Part shown: positions 51,253 through 60,566 of the stretch, piece by piece
Layout: the number at the start of each line of letters is the position of its first letter
How positions within the stretch are numbered: the first letter of the stretch is position 1
NCBI RefSeq assembly: GCF_021287135.1
Contig: NZ_JAJTBB010000065.1
Span: 39,283 to 103,282 of the forward strand
Direction: 5' to 3'
Origin: Acidovorax sp.
Lineage (GTDB): Bacteria; Pseudomonadota; Gammaproteobacteria; Burkholderiales; Burkholderiaceae_C
Length of the DNA: 64,000 nt
Translations under genes and position numbers: made by a program
The notes under the pieces: model-generated
What the model was told of the DNA's origin: nothing
The model's input: only the letters and a program-made list of their open reading frames with translations
Databases searched by the model: none

Positions 51253-53772
51253 TCAGTGCCGCTCCATGAGCCACCGCTCCGTGTCCGCCTGGTGGCCCCA
51301 TCGCGCCCAATCCACGGCGCTCTTGCCCCGGCGGTCAAGCCGCCCGAGGTCCACGCCCTGCGCATGCAGCCATTGCAGGGCCTGCAGTTGCCCTTTGGCG
51401 GCGGCCAGCATGGCCGGGGTTTCGCCCAGGCTCGCGGGAGCGGGCTCTTCCAGGGACAGCCCCTGTTCCGCCAGCCACTGCAGGCAGGCCACACAACCGC
51501 TTTGGGCGGCCATGTGCACGGGGCCCCAGTCCCAGCGGTTGCGGGCTTGCAGGCTGGCGCCGGCCTGCGCCAGCCGCTGCGCAGCCGCAAGGTGGCCGCC
51601 ATAGAAAGCTCGCAGCAAGGCTGTGTCGCCCCGCTCGCTGTCCTTGCGGGTCTGGCGCAGGTCGGGCTGCGCGCCGGCGCGCAGCAGCCGTTCGACATGC
51701 GCCAGCTGGCCGCGGTGGGCGGCCAGCATCAGTACGGAAGATCCGCTGTCGGCCAGCAGGTTGGGGTTGGCGCCATCGCGCAGCGCGGCCTCCAGCGCCG
51801 CGGCATCGCCCGCGTCCTGCGCATCCATGAGGCGCCTGTCCGCGGCTGACCAGCGGCTGCTTTCCAGCGTGCCGCCGGGCGCGGTGGCATCCGCGCCGGC
51901 GCGCACATCCCGTTGCGGAGCCCACCACAGGGCGGCCAGCAGCGTTGCCACCACCAGCCAGCCCCAGCCGGGGCGGGACTGGTCGCGGCCCGCGCGCAGC
52001 CCCCCGGCCGCAAACTGGCCGCGCCGGTCGCGCCAGGCCTGCGCAATCGCATGCCCCACGGCGACGGCGGCGTCCGCCCCCGCCAGCCCTGGCGTGAGCC
52101 GAATCCGCGCGCCGTACGGGCCGCGCGCGTACACGGCGTGGTAGGGGCGCTCCTGCGCACCGCTGCCGGTGGAGTACAGCTGCTTGTGCACGAGTGCCTG
52201 GCTTGCATCGCCCGGCACGGACCGCACCGAGGTCCACAGCCAGGACGTTCGCTGCACCACGATGCCGCTGTCCTGCACGCGCAGGGTCCAGTGCCGCGTG
52301 GCCGCGTGCAAGGCGAAGGCCGGCAGCAGGGTTGCCGCCAGCAGCCCACCCAGCGACCGCGGCGGGAGCAGGCCGTGCGCGCCCAGCCGGTCGTTGACCA
52401 CCCATTCCAGCACCAGCAGGCACAGGGCGATACCCGAGGCCCACTGCCAGGCACGCTGGGAAAAGGCCAGTTGCCACCCCTGCGGCCCTTCGGACGCCGC
52501 CACGCCGGGGGGCAACGGCGCCGAGGCGTCCGGCCCGGAGTCTTGCGGCACGGAAATGCTTTCTTCACGCGCCCACGCAGCCCGGCGGTCAAACCGGTCT
52601 TCCGCGGCTGCCAGGGCAGCAGAGGGCGCGGCCTGCACGGGCAGATCGTAGAAAAGCTCCACGGCGCCATCCTCCCGGAGCAACTCCACCCGCCAATCCA
52701 CGCGCTCTCCCGACCGCTTCGCACCGTGGGACGGGGCGTCCGCCGGAACCGTAAAGCGCGCAACCAGCCGGGTGCCGCCGTCCGGGTTGGGTTGCTGCGT
52801 GGTGCGCGCGTCCACCGCTTCCACCCGGCGCTCCGGAGATCCCGAACTGGACTCATCCACCCGGTACTGCGCCAGGCGCAGGTGCAACGACTGGGCTGTC
52901 GCGCCGGCCCTTTCCGGAAGCAGCACCGTGGCCTCCACGGGGCTTCCTCCCAGCGGCCGCTGCGGCAGCGCGGTGAATGCCGAGCCCCGGTAGCGCCACG
53001 CCTTGCGCGCCTGGCCGATGGCAAAGCCAAGCAGCAACAGGCCAATGGCCACGAATACGGCAATGAATGCCTTGGCCCAGCCGGGTGCGCTGCGGTCCGC
53101 CCAGAACACTGCCGCCATGGGAAACGCAATGCCACACCAGAACAGCGCGAAGACCCAGATTCCGGCCGTGCTGCCCTGCAGCGAGCTGCGCACCGTGGGC
53201 CCGGCAGCGCGGCCCGCAGGCCCTAATGGAGGTTCCGCGCCCTCCGGGCGCTGGCGCTGCAGCAACAGCCGCCCGAACAACCACGCGGCTCCCACCCCCA
53301 CGCCGGTGAAGACAAAGGCAAAGGGTAGACGGAACGCCAGCAAGGACCAGCGAATGGCCGGGTCGAGCAGCGCATCGGCCGGATCGGCCGGATTCACCCA
53401 CACCGTCACGGACTGCCCCTGGTCGCGTGCCTGCTGCAGCCGGCGGTGCCATTGCTGGTGCCAGTCGCCAATGTTGTCGGCGCCCGCTGGCCACTCCAGG
53501 CCGACCCGGCGCCCTTCCAGGGTCCGGCCGCCAAACTCGTAGCGATAGTGGGCCCGCACGTCATAGGTCGAGCCGCCCTTGCTGCCGCTGTGCTGGAGCA
53601 ACTCGGTGTCCAGCACCTGCCCTGGCACGGGCTGCCAGCTGCGCACTTGCCATGCCGCCAGCAGCGTGTGCCCCAGCGGCCGCAGCCCCGCAAAGTAGCC
53701 GCCCAAGCCAAACGCGATGGCGAACACCGCACTGAACAGCAGCGCCCCCGCACGACCCGCCCAGAAAGCCAT
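51253..53772 (-). CDS. Large membrane protein: DUF3592 domain fused to ankyrin repeats
   Basis: An 839-residue protein of uncommon architecture. Residues about 1-40 contain a signal-like helix. Residues 45-170 match DUF3592 (WQPVPGQVLDTELLQHSG, AHYRYEFGGRTLEGRRV, VTVWVNPADPADALLDP). Further helices lie at about 125-155, 205-225 and 240-258, and a long sheet-rich region (280-540) with another helix pair about 440-500 follows. About four ankyrin repeats (SVLMLAAHRGQLAHVERLLR, TALLRAFYGGHLAAAQRLAQ, GPVHMAAQSGCVACLQWLAE) occupy residues about 660-835. GGAGGGA precedes the start. Function is unknown; a protein-binding membrane scaffold is likely. Confidence 0.8.
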   Translation of the reverse strand: MAFWAGRAGALLFSAVFAIAFGLGGYFAGLRPLGHTLLAAWQVRSWQPVPGQVLDTELLQHSGSKGGSTYDVRAHYRYEFGGRTLEGRRVGLEWPAGADNIGDWHQQWHRRLQQARDQGQSVTVWVNPADPADALLDPAIRWSLLAFRLPFAFVFTGVGVGAAWLFGRLLLQRQRPEGAEPPLGPAGRAAGPTVRSSLQGSTAGIWVFALFWCGIAFPMAAVFWADRSAPGWAKAFIAVFVAIGLLLLGFAIGQARKAWRYRGSAFTALPQRPLGGSPVEATVLLPERAGATAQSLHLRLAQYRVDESSSGSPERRVEAVDARTTQQPNPDGGTRLVARFTVPADAPSHGAKRSGERVDWRVELLREDGAVELFYDLPVQAAPSAALAAAEDRFDRRAAWAREESISVPQDSGPDASAPLPPGVAASEGPQGWQLAFSQRAWQWASGIALCLLVLEWVVNDRLGAHGLLPPRSLGGLLAATLLPAFALHAATRHWTLRVQDSGIVVQRTSWLWTSVRSVPGDASQALVHKQLYSTGSGAQERPYHAVYARGPYGARIRLTPGLAGADAAVAVGHAIAQAWRDRRGQFAAGGLRAGRDQSRPGWGWLVVATLLAALWWAPQRDVRAGADATAPGGTLESSRWSAADRRLMDAQDAGDAAALEAALRDGANPNLLADSGSSVLMLAAHRGQLAHVERLLRAGAQPDLRQTRKDSERGDTALLRAFYGGHLAAAQRLAQAGASLQARNRWDWGPVHMAAQSGCVACLQWLAEQGLSLEEPAPASLGETPAMLAAAKGQLQALQWLHAQGVDLGRLDRRGKSAVDWARWGHQADTERWLMERH

Positions 53773-53805
53773 CGGTCCCTCCTCTCTGTTGTTTTTGTTC
53801 TTAGA

Positions 53806-53844
53806 GCCTGCTTACGATCTCGCAGGGGATCGCAAGCAGGTTCT
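53806..53844. repeat. Short palindromic form of the cruciform element
   Basis: GCCTGCTTACGATC and GATCGCAAGCAGGT pair around a TCGCAGG-type loop. The 20-mer acgatctcgcaggggatcgc (53814-53833) is identical to 4263-4282 in the cruciform element. It lies just upstream of the DUF3592-ankyrin gene start and may affect its expression. Confidence 0.65.
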
Positions 53845-53905
53845 TTGAGCCCAGCATACGGGCCTCCGGGTGACAAATGTATGACAGTTGTCCGTGCGCC
53901 GGACA

Positions 53906-53936
53906 TAAAAAAAGGCGGCCCCGAAGGGCCGCCTTG
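53906..53936 (-). terminator. Rho-independent terminator of acnB
   Basis: On the minus strand AAGGCGGCCC-TTC-GGGGCCGCCTT forms a GC-rich stem with a UUCG-like tip, followed by T residues (TTTTTTTATG). It lies 22 bases after the acnB stop. Confidence 0.92.
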
Positions 53937-53958
53937 GCGATGGCGCGCTGCGTGGCGC

Positions 53959-56553
53959 TTAGCAGGCCGCAGTTGCCTTGGCTGCTTCCGCATACTCTTC
54001 GATCTGGTCGAAGTTCATGTAGCGGTACACGCTGGCCTTGTCGGCGTCGATGACGCCCATTTCCTTGAGGTACTCCTCCTTCGTGGGCAGGCGGCCCAGG
54101 CGCGATGCGATGGCCGACAGTTCGGCCGAGCCCAGGAACACGTTGGTGTTCTTGCCCAGGCGGTTCGGGAAGTTGCGGGTGGACGTGGAGATCACCGTCG
54201 CGCCCTCGCGCACCTGCGCCTGGTTGCCCATGCACAGCGAGCAGCCCGGCATTTCAGTGCGGGCACCGGCCGTGCCGAAGGCGGCGTAGTGGCCTTCCTT
54301 GATCAGCTCGTTCTGGTCCATCTTGGTGGGCGGCGCGACCCACAGCTTGACGGGGATGTCGCGCTGGCCGCCCAGCAGCTTGGCTGCGGCGCGGAAGTGG
54401 CCAATGTTGGTCATGCACGAGCCAATGAAGGCTTCGTCGATCTTGGTGCCGGCCACTTCGGACAGGAACTTGGCGTCGTCCGGGTCGTTCGGGCAGCAGA
54501 CGATGGGTTCCTTGATGTCGGCCAGATCGATGTCGATCACGGCGGCGTACTCGGCGTCCTTGTCGGCTTCGAGCAGGTCCGGCTTGGCCAGCCAGGCCTC
54601 GACCTTCTCGATGCGGCGCTGCAGGGTCTTCGCGTCCTGGTAGCCGTCGGCGATCATGTTCTTCATCAGAACGATGTTCGACTTCAGGTACTCCTTGACC
54701 GGCTCGGGGTTGAGCTTGATCGTGCAGCCGGCAGCAGAGCGCTCGGCCGAGGCATCGGACAGTTCGAACGCCTGTTCCACCTTCAGGTCGGGCAGGCCTT
54801 CGATCTCCAGGATCTTGCCGGAGAAGATGTTCTTCTTGCCGGCCTTGGCCACCGTCAGCAGGCCCGCCTTGATGGCGTACAGCGGAATGGCGTGCACCAG
54901 GTCGCGCAGGGTCACGCCGGGCTGCAGTTCGCCCTTGAAGCGCACCAGCACGGATTCAGGCATGTCCAGGGGCATCACGCCCGTGGCGGCGCCAAACGCC
55001 ACCAGGCCCGAACCTGCCGGGAACGAGATACCGATGGGGAAACGGGTGTGCGAGTCACCCCCCGTGCCCACGGTGTCGGGCAGCAGCAGGCGATTGAGCC
55101 AGCTGTGGATCACGCCGTCGCCGGGACGCAGGGCCACGCCGCCGCGGTTGCTGATGAAGGCGGGCAGTTCGCGGTGCGTCTTCACGTCCACCGGCTTCGG
55201 ATAAGCGGCGGTGTGGCAGAACGATTGCATCACCAGGTCGGCCGAGAAGCCCAGGCAGGCCAGGTCCTTCAGCTCGTCGCGGGTCATGGGGCCCGTGGTG
55301 TCTTGCGAACCCACGGTGGTCATCTTGGGTTCGCAGTACGTGCCCGGGCGGATGCCCTGGCCTTCCGGCATGCCGCAGGCACGGCCCACCATCTTCTGCG
55401 CCAGCGTGAAGCCCTTGCCGGAATCCTTGGGCGCCACGGGCAGGCGGAACACGGTGGAAGCGGGCAGACCCAGGAACTCACGCGCCTTGGCCGTGAGCGA
55501 ACGGCCGATGATCAGGTTGATACGGCCGCCGGCACGCACTTCGTCCAGCAACACATCGCTCTTGAGCGCGAACGAGGCCACTTCGGCGCCGTTCTTGACC
55601 AGCTTGCCGTCGTAGGGCAGCACGTCGATGACGTCGCCCATTTCGAGCTTGGACACATCGACTTCGATGGGCAGCGAACCCGAGTCTTCTTGCGTGTTGA
55701 AGAAGATGGGGGCGATCTTGCCGCCCAGCGTGACGCCGCCGAAGCGCTTGTTCGGAACGAAGGGGATGTCCTGGCCCGTGGCCCAGATCACCGAGTTGGT
55801 GGCGGACTTGCGGCTGGAGCCGGTGCCCACCACGTCGCCCACGTAGGCGACGAGGTTGCCCTTCTTCTTGAGGTCCTCGATGAACTGCATCGGGCCGCGC
55901 TTGCCGTCTTCCTCGGGCTTGAAGGCCGCGTCAGGGCGCGTGTTCTTCAGCATGGCCAGGTAGTGCAGCGGGATGTCGGGGCGGCTCCAGGCGTCGGGCG
56001 CGGGCGACAGGTCGTCGGTGTTGGTTTCGCCCGGCACCTTGAAGACGGTGACCGTGATCTTCTTAGCCACTTCGGGGCGCGAGGTGAACCACTCGGCGTC
56101 GGCCCAGCTCTTCATCACTTCCTGGGCCTTGGCGTTGCCGGCCTTGGCCTTGGAGGCCACGTCGTTGAAGAAGTCGAACATCAGCAGCGTCTTCTTCAGC
56201 GCCTCGGCGGCCACGCCCGCCACTTCGGCGTCGTCCAGCAGCTCGATCAGGGGGTGCACGTTGTAGCCGCCCACCATGGTGCCCAGCAGCTCGGTGGCCT
56301 TGGCCTTGCTGACCAGGCCGACCTGGATGTCGCCGTGGGCGACGGCGGCCAGGAAGCTCGCCTTGACCTTGGCGGCATCGTCCACGCCTGGGGGCACACG
56401 GTGCGTGAGCAGGTCCAGCAGGAAGGCGTCTTCGCCAGCCGGGGGGTTCTTGATCAGCTCGATCAGCTCGGCGACCTGCTTGGCATCCAGCGGCAGCGGG
56501 GGGATGCCCAGGGCGGCACGCTCGGCCACATGGTCACGGTAGGCTTTCAACAT
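53959..56553 (-). CDS. acnB: Bifunctional aconitate hydratase 2 / 2-methylisocitrate dehydratase
   Basis: An 864-residue aconitase B. The N-terminal HEAT-like domain ([20 protein letters not shown]... about 1-155) is specific to AcnB. The swivel domain follows, then the catalytic [4Fe-4S] domains with [14 protein letters not shown] and [13 protein letters not shown] giving the cluster cysteines. Length equals E. coli AcnB (865). It interconverts citrate and isocitrate and can act in the methylcitrate cycle. It is the last gene of the minus-strand TCA group; a terminator follows. Confidence 0.96.
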   Translation of the reverse strand: MLKAYRDHVAERAALGIPPLPLDAKQVAELIELIKNPPAGEDAFLLDLLTHRVPPGVDDAAKVKASFLAAVAHGDIQVGLVSKAKATELLGTMVGGYNVHPLIELLDDAEVAGVAAEALKKTLLMFDFFNDVASKAKAGNAKAQEVMKSWADAEWFTSRPEVAKKITVTVFKVPGETNTDDLSPAPDAWSRPDIPLHYLAMLKNTRPDAAFKPEEDGKRGPMQFIEDLKKKGNLVAYVGDVVGTGSSRKSATNSVIWATGQDIPFVPNKRFGGVTLGGKIAPIFFNTQEDSGSLPIEVDVSKLEMGDVIDVLPYDGKLVKNGAEVASFALKSDVLLDEVRAGGRINLIIGRSLTAKAREFLGLPASTVFRLPVAPKDSGKGFTLAQKMVGRACGMPEGQGIRPGTYCEPKMTTVGSQDTTGPMTRDELKDLACLGFSADLVMQSFCHTAAYPKPVDVKTHRELPAFISNRGGVALRPGDGVIHSWLNRLLLPDTVGTGGDSHTRFPIGISFPAGSGLVAFGAATGVMPLDMPESVLVRFKGELQPGVTLRDLVHAIPLYAIKAGLLTVAKAGKKNIFSGKILEIEGLPDLKVEQAFELSDASAERSAAGCTIKLNPEPVKEYLKSNIVLMKNMIADGYQDAKTLQRRIEKVEAWLAKPDLLEADKDAEYAAVIDIDLADIKEPIVCCPNDPDDAKFLSEVAGTKIDEAFIGSCMTNIGHFRAAAKLLGGQRDIPVKLWVAPPTKMDQNELIKEGHYAAFGTAGARTEMPGCSLCMGNQAQVREGATVISTSTRNFPNRLGKNTNVFLGSAELSAIASRLGRLPTKEEYLKEMGVIDADKASVYRYMNFDQIEEYAEAAKATAAC

Positions 56554-56695
56554 TTTTTTCTCCGGTTGCGTTCTAAAGTGGGGCGGCGTGCGGTGCCGTG
56601 CCGGTTGCCGCGGCCCGGCAGCGCACTGCGCGTGTTGTGGTGAGGGTGGATCGCAGACTTCAGCGAAGCGGGCCACGGCAAGCCCGGCTTCCGCC

Positions 56696-57322
56696 TTACT
56701 TGGAAACAGGCTCCAGCACGCTCACGGGCGGGTTCTTCTTGATGGCCTCGGCCACCACCACCTGCTGCGGGCTCATGCATTCGTCCGCCAGGCGCTGGCC
56801 CAGCTTCTGGTTCATCAGCATGGACTTGTTGGCGATCTGCAGCCAGACCGCGCCACCCTTCTGGTCTTCCAGCCGCACCGTGCCGGTGGTGGTGGCCACG
56901 GGCGCCATGAAGTACTTGAAGCCCTTGCCCTCCACATGGAAGTGGCCCGGCACGGCGGGGTCGGCCGTGACGGTGACGAACGCGCCCAGTTCGCAGGGGA
57001 TGCGGCCGACATGCACGCGCTCGGCAATGGCCAGCTCCTCGGGCGAGAGCGCCGCCTCGGCGGCGATGATGCCGGAAGCCACCTGGTTGGTGGCGCTCTT
57101 GAGCTGCGTGCGGCTGCTGGTGCCTTCGTGCTTGGCCTTGGCCACGGTCGTCTTCTTGGACGAAGCCGCCTTGTCGGAGGACTTGGCCGTCTTGGCTTCG
57201 GACTTGGTAGCGTGTTTGGCAGCCGGCTTGGCGGCGGCCTTGGCCTCGGGCTTGGCCGGCGTTTGCGCCAGAACAAGGGCCGGTGCCAGCAGCATGAGGG
57301 CGGAGGCGATGAAAGATTTCAT
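56696..57322 (-). CDS. Secreted Lys/Ala-rich hypothetical protein of the TCA cluster
   Basis: A 208-residue protein with a signal peptide ([20 protein letters not shown]). A low-complexity K/A/S-rich segment (about 25-85; [19 protein letters not shown]) recalls histone H1-like tails, and a folded C-terminal domain follows (about 85-208; [39 protein letters not shown]). The C-terminal domain is conserved in Burkholderiales next to acnB as far as I recall, but has no known function. The basic linker suggests binding of an acidic surface such as LPS or DNA in the periplasm. The start overlaps nothing; the CoA lyase stop is 33 bases upstream. Confidence 0.7.
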   Translation of the reverse strand: MKSFIASALMLLAPALVLAQTPAKPEAKAAAKPAAKHATKSEAKTAKSSDKAASSKKTTVAKAKHEGTSSRTQLKSATNQVASGIIAAEAALSPEELAIAERVHVGRIPCELGAFVTVTADPAVPGHFHVEGKGFKYFMAPVATTTGTVRLEDQKGGAVWLQIANKSMLMNQKLGQRLADECMSPQQVVVAEAIKKNPPVSVLEPVSK

Positions 57323-57354
57323 GGGAGGTCCTGCGGGAAAAAGGTCAGGATAGT

Positions 57355-58434
57355 TCACTGCGGAACGGGAGCCGACGCGCCAAACCAATGGCGCACAGCC
57401 TGGGGAAGTGCACGCCCCGTGCGGTGGGCGCGCTCGAGCACCTGCCAGTAAAAACGGTAACTCGCACGGTCATGCAGCACACCGTCAAAACTGACAGGAG
57501 CCCAATCAGCATCAGCGGCGGCAGCTATTATTTTCGCAGCATCTTCAATATCGTCCTGGGGCGGCGCGAACGCCTGCAGGATGGGGCGGATCTGCGCGGG
57601 ATGGATGCTCCACATGCGCGTGTACCCCAGTTCACGGGACGCGCGGCTGGCCGCGCCTTGCAGGGCGGCCGTATCGGCGAACTCGGTCACCACGCAATGC
57701 GAGGGCACCTTGCCATGGGCATGGCAGGCCGCTGCAATCTCCAGCTTGGCACGCACCACCAGCGGGTGCGTGAACTGCCCGTCCGACGCCATGCCGGACG
57801 CCGGGATGGCGCCGCCGTGGGCGGACACAAAATCCATGAGCCCGAAGCTCAGGCTCTGCACGCGCGGATGCGCGGCGATCTCGAAAGCGCGGTGCACCGC
57901 AGCGGGCGATTCGATCAGCACATGCAGGGGCAACTGCCCGGCACCGGCCTGCTGCAGCGCCCGTTCGGCGGTCAGCACATCATCGACCGACTCCACCTTG
58001 GGCACCATGAGGTGGCACAGCCGGTGGCCGGCCGTACCGCCAATGGTGGCCACATCGCTCGCGAATGCGGGATGGTCCACCGCGTGGACCCGGGCCGCCA
58101 CGCGGGCTCCGGTGGCAGCGCCCAGCGCCAGGCTGGCGACGAGCCGGGCGTGATCGGCCTCGCGCCCGACCGGCGCGCCGTCTTCACAGTCCAGCGTGAC
58201 GTCAAAGACGCAAGTGCCGAATTCCTGCGCCATTTCTGCCTGCAACTGCAGGCTCTTGCGCATGCGGGCTTCCACACCGCTGTAGTGGTCGCAAACCGGC
58301 AGGAAGCCGGTTTGCGCCTGGGCGCCGAGCAGCACATCGCGGGGATGGCGCGGCGCGGGGAAGGATGCAGCGCCCAGCTTCCCTGCGGAAGCTTCGGCGA
58401 CCCGGAGGTCCGAGGCCAGTGGCGTCGGCTGCAT
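57355..58434 (-). CDS. HpcH/HpaI-type CoA ester lyase (citrate lyase beta / malyl-CoA lyase-like)
   Basis: A 359-residue (beta/alpha)8 barrel lyase. CVFDVTLDCEDGAPVGREADHA contains the metal-binding acidic residues, RVHAVDHPAFASDV the Arg region, LMVPKVESVDDV and VLIESPAAVHRAFEIA the second metal Glu. LSFGLMDFVSAHG follows. C-terminal YTRMWSIHPAQIRPILQAF is the CoA-binding lid. It cleaves or forms a 3-hydroxyacyl-CoA such as malyl- or citramalyl-CoA; which one is unknown. The AAA-ATA-ATA codons at about 57525-57533 fall in a stretch matching the dispersed repeat (see findings). It lies between acnB and mdh. Confidence 0.85.
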   Translation of the reverse strand: MQPTPLASDLRVAEASAGKLGAASFPAPRHPRDVLLGAQAQTGFLPVCDHYSGVEARMRKSLQLQAEMAQEFGTCVFDVTLDCEDGAPVGREADHARLVASLALGAATGARVAARVHAVDHPAFASDVATIGGTAGHRLCHLMVPKVESVDDVLTAERALQQAGAGQLPLHVLIESPAAVHRAFEIAAHPRVQSLSFGLMDFVSAHGGAIPASGMASDGQFTHPLVVRAKLEIAAACHAHGKVPSHCVVTEFADTAALQGAASRASRELGYTRMWSIHPAQIRPILQAFAPPQDDIEDAAKIIAAAADADWAPVSFDGVLHDRASYRFYWQVLERAHRTGRALPQAVRHWFGASAPVPQ

Positions 58435-58447
58435 GGTAGGCCCTGAT

Positions 58448-59434
58448 TTACAGCAGGTGCTTGACGCCGTCTTGCTCGCCTTGCAGCTCGGCCAGCGTCT
58501 TGTTGATGCACTCTTGGCTGAATGCATCGATTTCCAGGCCTTCGACGATCTTGTATTCGCCGTTTTCGGTGGTCACGGGGAAACCGAACACGATGCCTGC
58601 GGGGATGCCGTATTCACCGTTGGAGGGCACGCCCATGGTGACCCACTCGCCCTTGGAGCCCAGGGCCCAGTCGCGCATGTGGTCGATGGCAGCGTTGGCA
58701 GCGGAAGCTGCCGACGACAGGCCGCGGGCCGCGATGATGGCCGCACCACGCTTGCCCACGGTGGGCAGGAACACGTCCTTGTTCCAGGTCTGGTCGTTGA
58801 TGGTGTCCTTCACGGACTTGCCGTCCACCGTGGCAAAGCGGTAGTCAGCGTACATCGTGGGCGAGTGGTTGCCCCACACGGTGAGCTTGCGGATATCGCC
58901 CACCTTGAAGCCTGCCTTGGCGGCCAGCTGCGATGCAGCGCGGTTGTGGTCCAGGCGCAGCATGGCGGTGAAGTTCTTGGCCGGCAGGTCGGGGGCCGAC
59001 TTCATGGCGATGTAGGCGTTGGTGTTGGCAGGGTTGCCCACCACCAGCACCTTCACGTTGCGCGAGGCAACGGCGTTCAGGGCCTTGCCCTGGGCCGTGA
59101 AGATCTGGGCGTTGGCGGCCAGCAGGTCGGCACGCTCCATGCCGGGGCCACGGGGGCGGGCGCCGACCAGCAGGGCGTAGTCGGTGTCCTTGAAGGCTTG
59201 CATGGGGTCGCTGTGGGCCTCGATGCCCGCCAGCAGGGGGAAGGCGCAGTCTTCGAGTTCCATGATCACGCCCTTGAGCGCGTTCTGTGCCTTTTCGTCG
59301 GGGATTTCCAGCAGTTGCAGGATGACCGGCTGGTCTTTGCCCAGCATCTCGCCCGAGGCGATACGGAACAGCAGGGCGTAACCGATTTGACCAGCGGCGC
59401 CGGTGACGGCGACGCGAACAGGCTTCTTGCTCAT
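58448..59434 (-). CDS. mdh: NAD-dependent malate dehydrogenase
   Basis: A 328-residue malate dehydrogenase of the beta-proteobacterial (LDH-like, cytosolic) type. [21 protein letters not shown] is the NAD Rossmann loop, [15 protein letters not shown] the substrate Arg loop, [25 protein letters not shown] and [11 protein letters not shown] the catalytic Asp-His pair. It oxidises malate to oxaloacetate. It is the first gene of the minus-strand TCA group (mdh, lyase, secreted protein, acnB) and divergent from the GntR gene. Confidence 0.95.
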   Translation of the reverse strand: MSKKPVRVAVTGAAGQIGYALLFRIASGEMLGKDQPVILQLLEIPDEKAQNALKGVIMELEDCAFPLLAGIEAHSDPMQAFKDTDYALLVGARPRGPGMERADLLAANAQIFTAQGKALNAVASRNVKVLVVGNPANTNAYIAMKSAPDLPAKNFTAMLRLDHNRAASQLAAKAGFKVGDIRKLTVWGNHSPTMYADYRFATVDGKSVKDTINDQTWNKDVFLPTVGKRGAAIIAARGLSSAASAANAAIDHMRDWALGSKGEWVTMGVPSNGEYGIPAGIVFGFPVTTENGEYKIVEGLEIDAFSQECINKTLAELQGEQDGVKHLL

Positions 59435-59569
59435 GGTGAAAACTCCAGGAAGTGAGGAAAACAGGGGTGTGCAACGCAAGCACCAGCGCCTGTTACCAGA
59501 AGCCCGTGCCCCGCAAAAACAGCCTTGGAGTGTACCGCCGATTGCAAGCCTCGGTCAATTTGTCTTATG

Positions 59570-59581
59570 TCTTATATAAGA
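59570..59581. promoter_or_regulatory. Palindrome TCTTATATAAGA, candidate GntR operator
   Basis: A perfect 12-bp palindrome in the AT-rich centre of the 209-bp gap between mdh and the GntR gene, with an extra TCTTAT seven bases to the left. GntR/HutC proteins bind such short dyads. Control of mdh and the regulator itself is inferred from position. Confidence 0.55.
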
Positions 59582-59643
59582 TATGATTGCGCACCCGAGC
59601 AAGCCCCTCCCGCCGTGCGCAGCCCTCCCATCTCCTGATTGCC

Positions 59644-60432
59644 ATGCCCTCGCTCTCGCCCATCCCCGATCATCCCGCACCGTCTGCGGCCAGCGCGGGC
59701 CCCGGCACGCCGGCATTCAGCCCGCTGTACCAGCAGATCAAGGGGCTGATCCTGCAGAGCCTGCAGCAGGGCGAGTGGAAACCGGGCGAATCGATTCCGA
59801 GCGAGATGGAGCTGGCCGCGCGGTTTCGGGTGAGCCAGGGCACCGTGCGCAAGGCGATCGACGAGCTCGCAGCCGAAAACCTGGTGGTGCGCCGCCAGGG
59901 CAAGGGGACCTTTGTGGCCACCCACGCCGAACAGCATGTGCAGTACCGCTTCCTCAAGCTCATGCCCGACACGGGCGACGCCCGCGTGGAAGGCCCCGCG
60001 CAGCGGCGCGTGCTGGACTGCCGGCGGGTGCGCGCCAGTGCCGACGTGGCGCGCGCATTGGCGTTGCGCAGCGGCGACCCGGTGATGCAAGCGCGGCGGG
60101 TGCTCTCCTTTGCCGGCATTCCCACCATCCTGGAGGACATCTGGCTGCCCGGCCAGGCCTTCAAGGGGCTGACAGCGGAGCAGATGGCCAATTACCAAGG
60201 CCCTACTTACGCCATGTTCGAACTGGATTTTGGCGTGCGCATGGTGCGTGCCGAAGAGAAAATACGTGCCGTGCTGCCCGATGCAGAGCAGGCCGCATTG
60301 CTGCAGGTGCCGGTGACCACGCCACTGCTGAGCGTGGAGCGCATTGCCTACACCTACAACGACGTTCCGATGGAGTTACGGCGCGGCCTGTACCTCACCG
60401 ACACCCACCATTACCGTAACGAACTGAGCTGA
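59644..60432 (+). CDS. GntR family (HutC/UTRA) transcriptional regulator
   Basis: A 262-residue regulator. Residues about 28-95 are a GntR winged helix (LYQQIKGLILQSLQQGEWKP, IPSEMELAARFRVSQGTVRK, LVVRRQGKGTFVATH), and about 115-255 a UTRA ligand domain (RRVLSFAGIPTILEDIWLPG, DAEQAALLQVPVTTPLLSVE). I chose ATG 59644 because upstream codons are arginine-rich and unlikely. It is placed between mdh and sdhC, divergent from mdh and 134 bases ahead of sdhC, so it is the likely regulator of this TCA cluster, responding to a TCA intermediate or a related sugar acid. Confidence 0.87.
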   Translation: MPSLSPIPDHPAPSAASAGPGTPAFSPLYQQIKGLILQSLQQGEWKPGESIPSEMELAARFRVSQGTVRKAIDELAAENLVVRRQGKGTFVATHAEQHVQYRFLKLMPDTGDARVEGPAQRRVLDCRRVRASADVARALALRSGDPVMQARRVLSFAGIPTILEDIWLPGQAFKGLTAEQMANYQGPTYAMFELDFGVRMVRAEEKIRAVLPDAEQAALLQVPVTTPLLSVERIAYTYNDVPMELRRGLYLTDTHHYRNELS

Positions 60433-60517
60433 CACCATGCTGGCAACCCAGCGCAAACGTGGAGCATTCGCTTTGCAGCAAAGTGCCGCGTGTTGCGTTG
60501 CAATAGAATTTTGCGTT

Positions 60518-60541
60518 CTTTGTCTTCGCGAAATTACAAAG
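60518..60541. promoter_or_regulatory. Candidate operator upstream of sdhC
   Basis: CTTTGT and ACAAAG flank an inner palindrome TTCGCGAA. It lies 26-49 bases before the sdhC ATG, just after a -10-like TAGAAT at 60504-60509. It does not match the GntR palindrome at 59570, so a different regulator may bind. Confidence 0.35.
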
Positions 60542-60566
60542 CAGTTACATCCACGAAAGCACACAC

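Noticed and set aside
53446-56643. Open frame of over 1000 codons on the + strand opposite acnB
   Set aside because: It is antisense to a full-length acnB with all catalytic residues. Long antisense frames arise from G/C at third positions in such genomes; the translation is low in conserved motifs and rich in His, Gln, Arg and Val.
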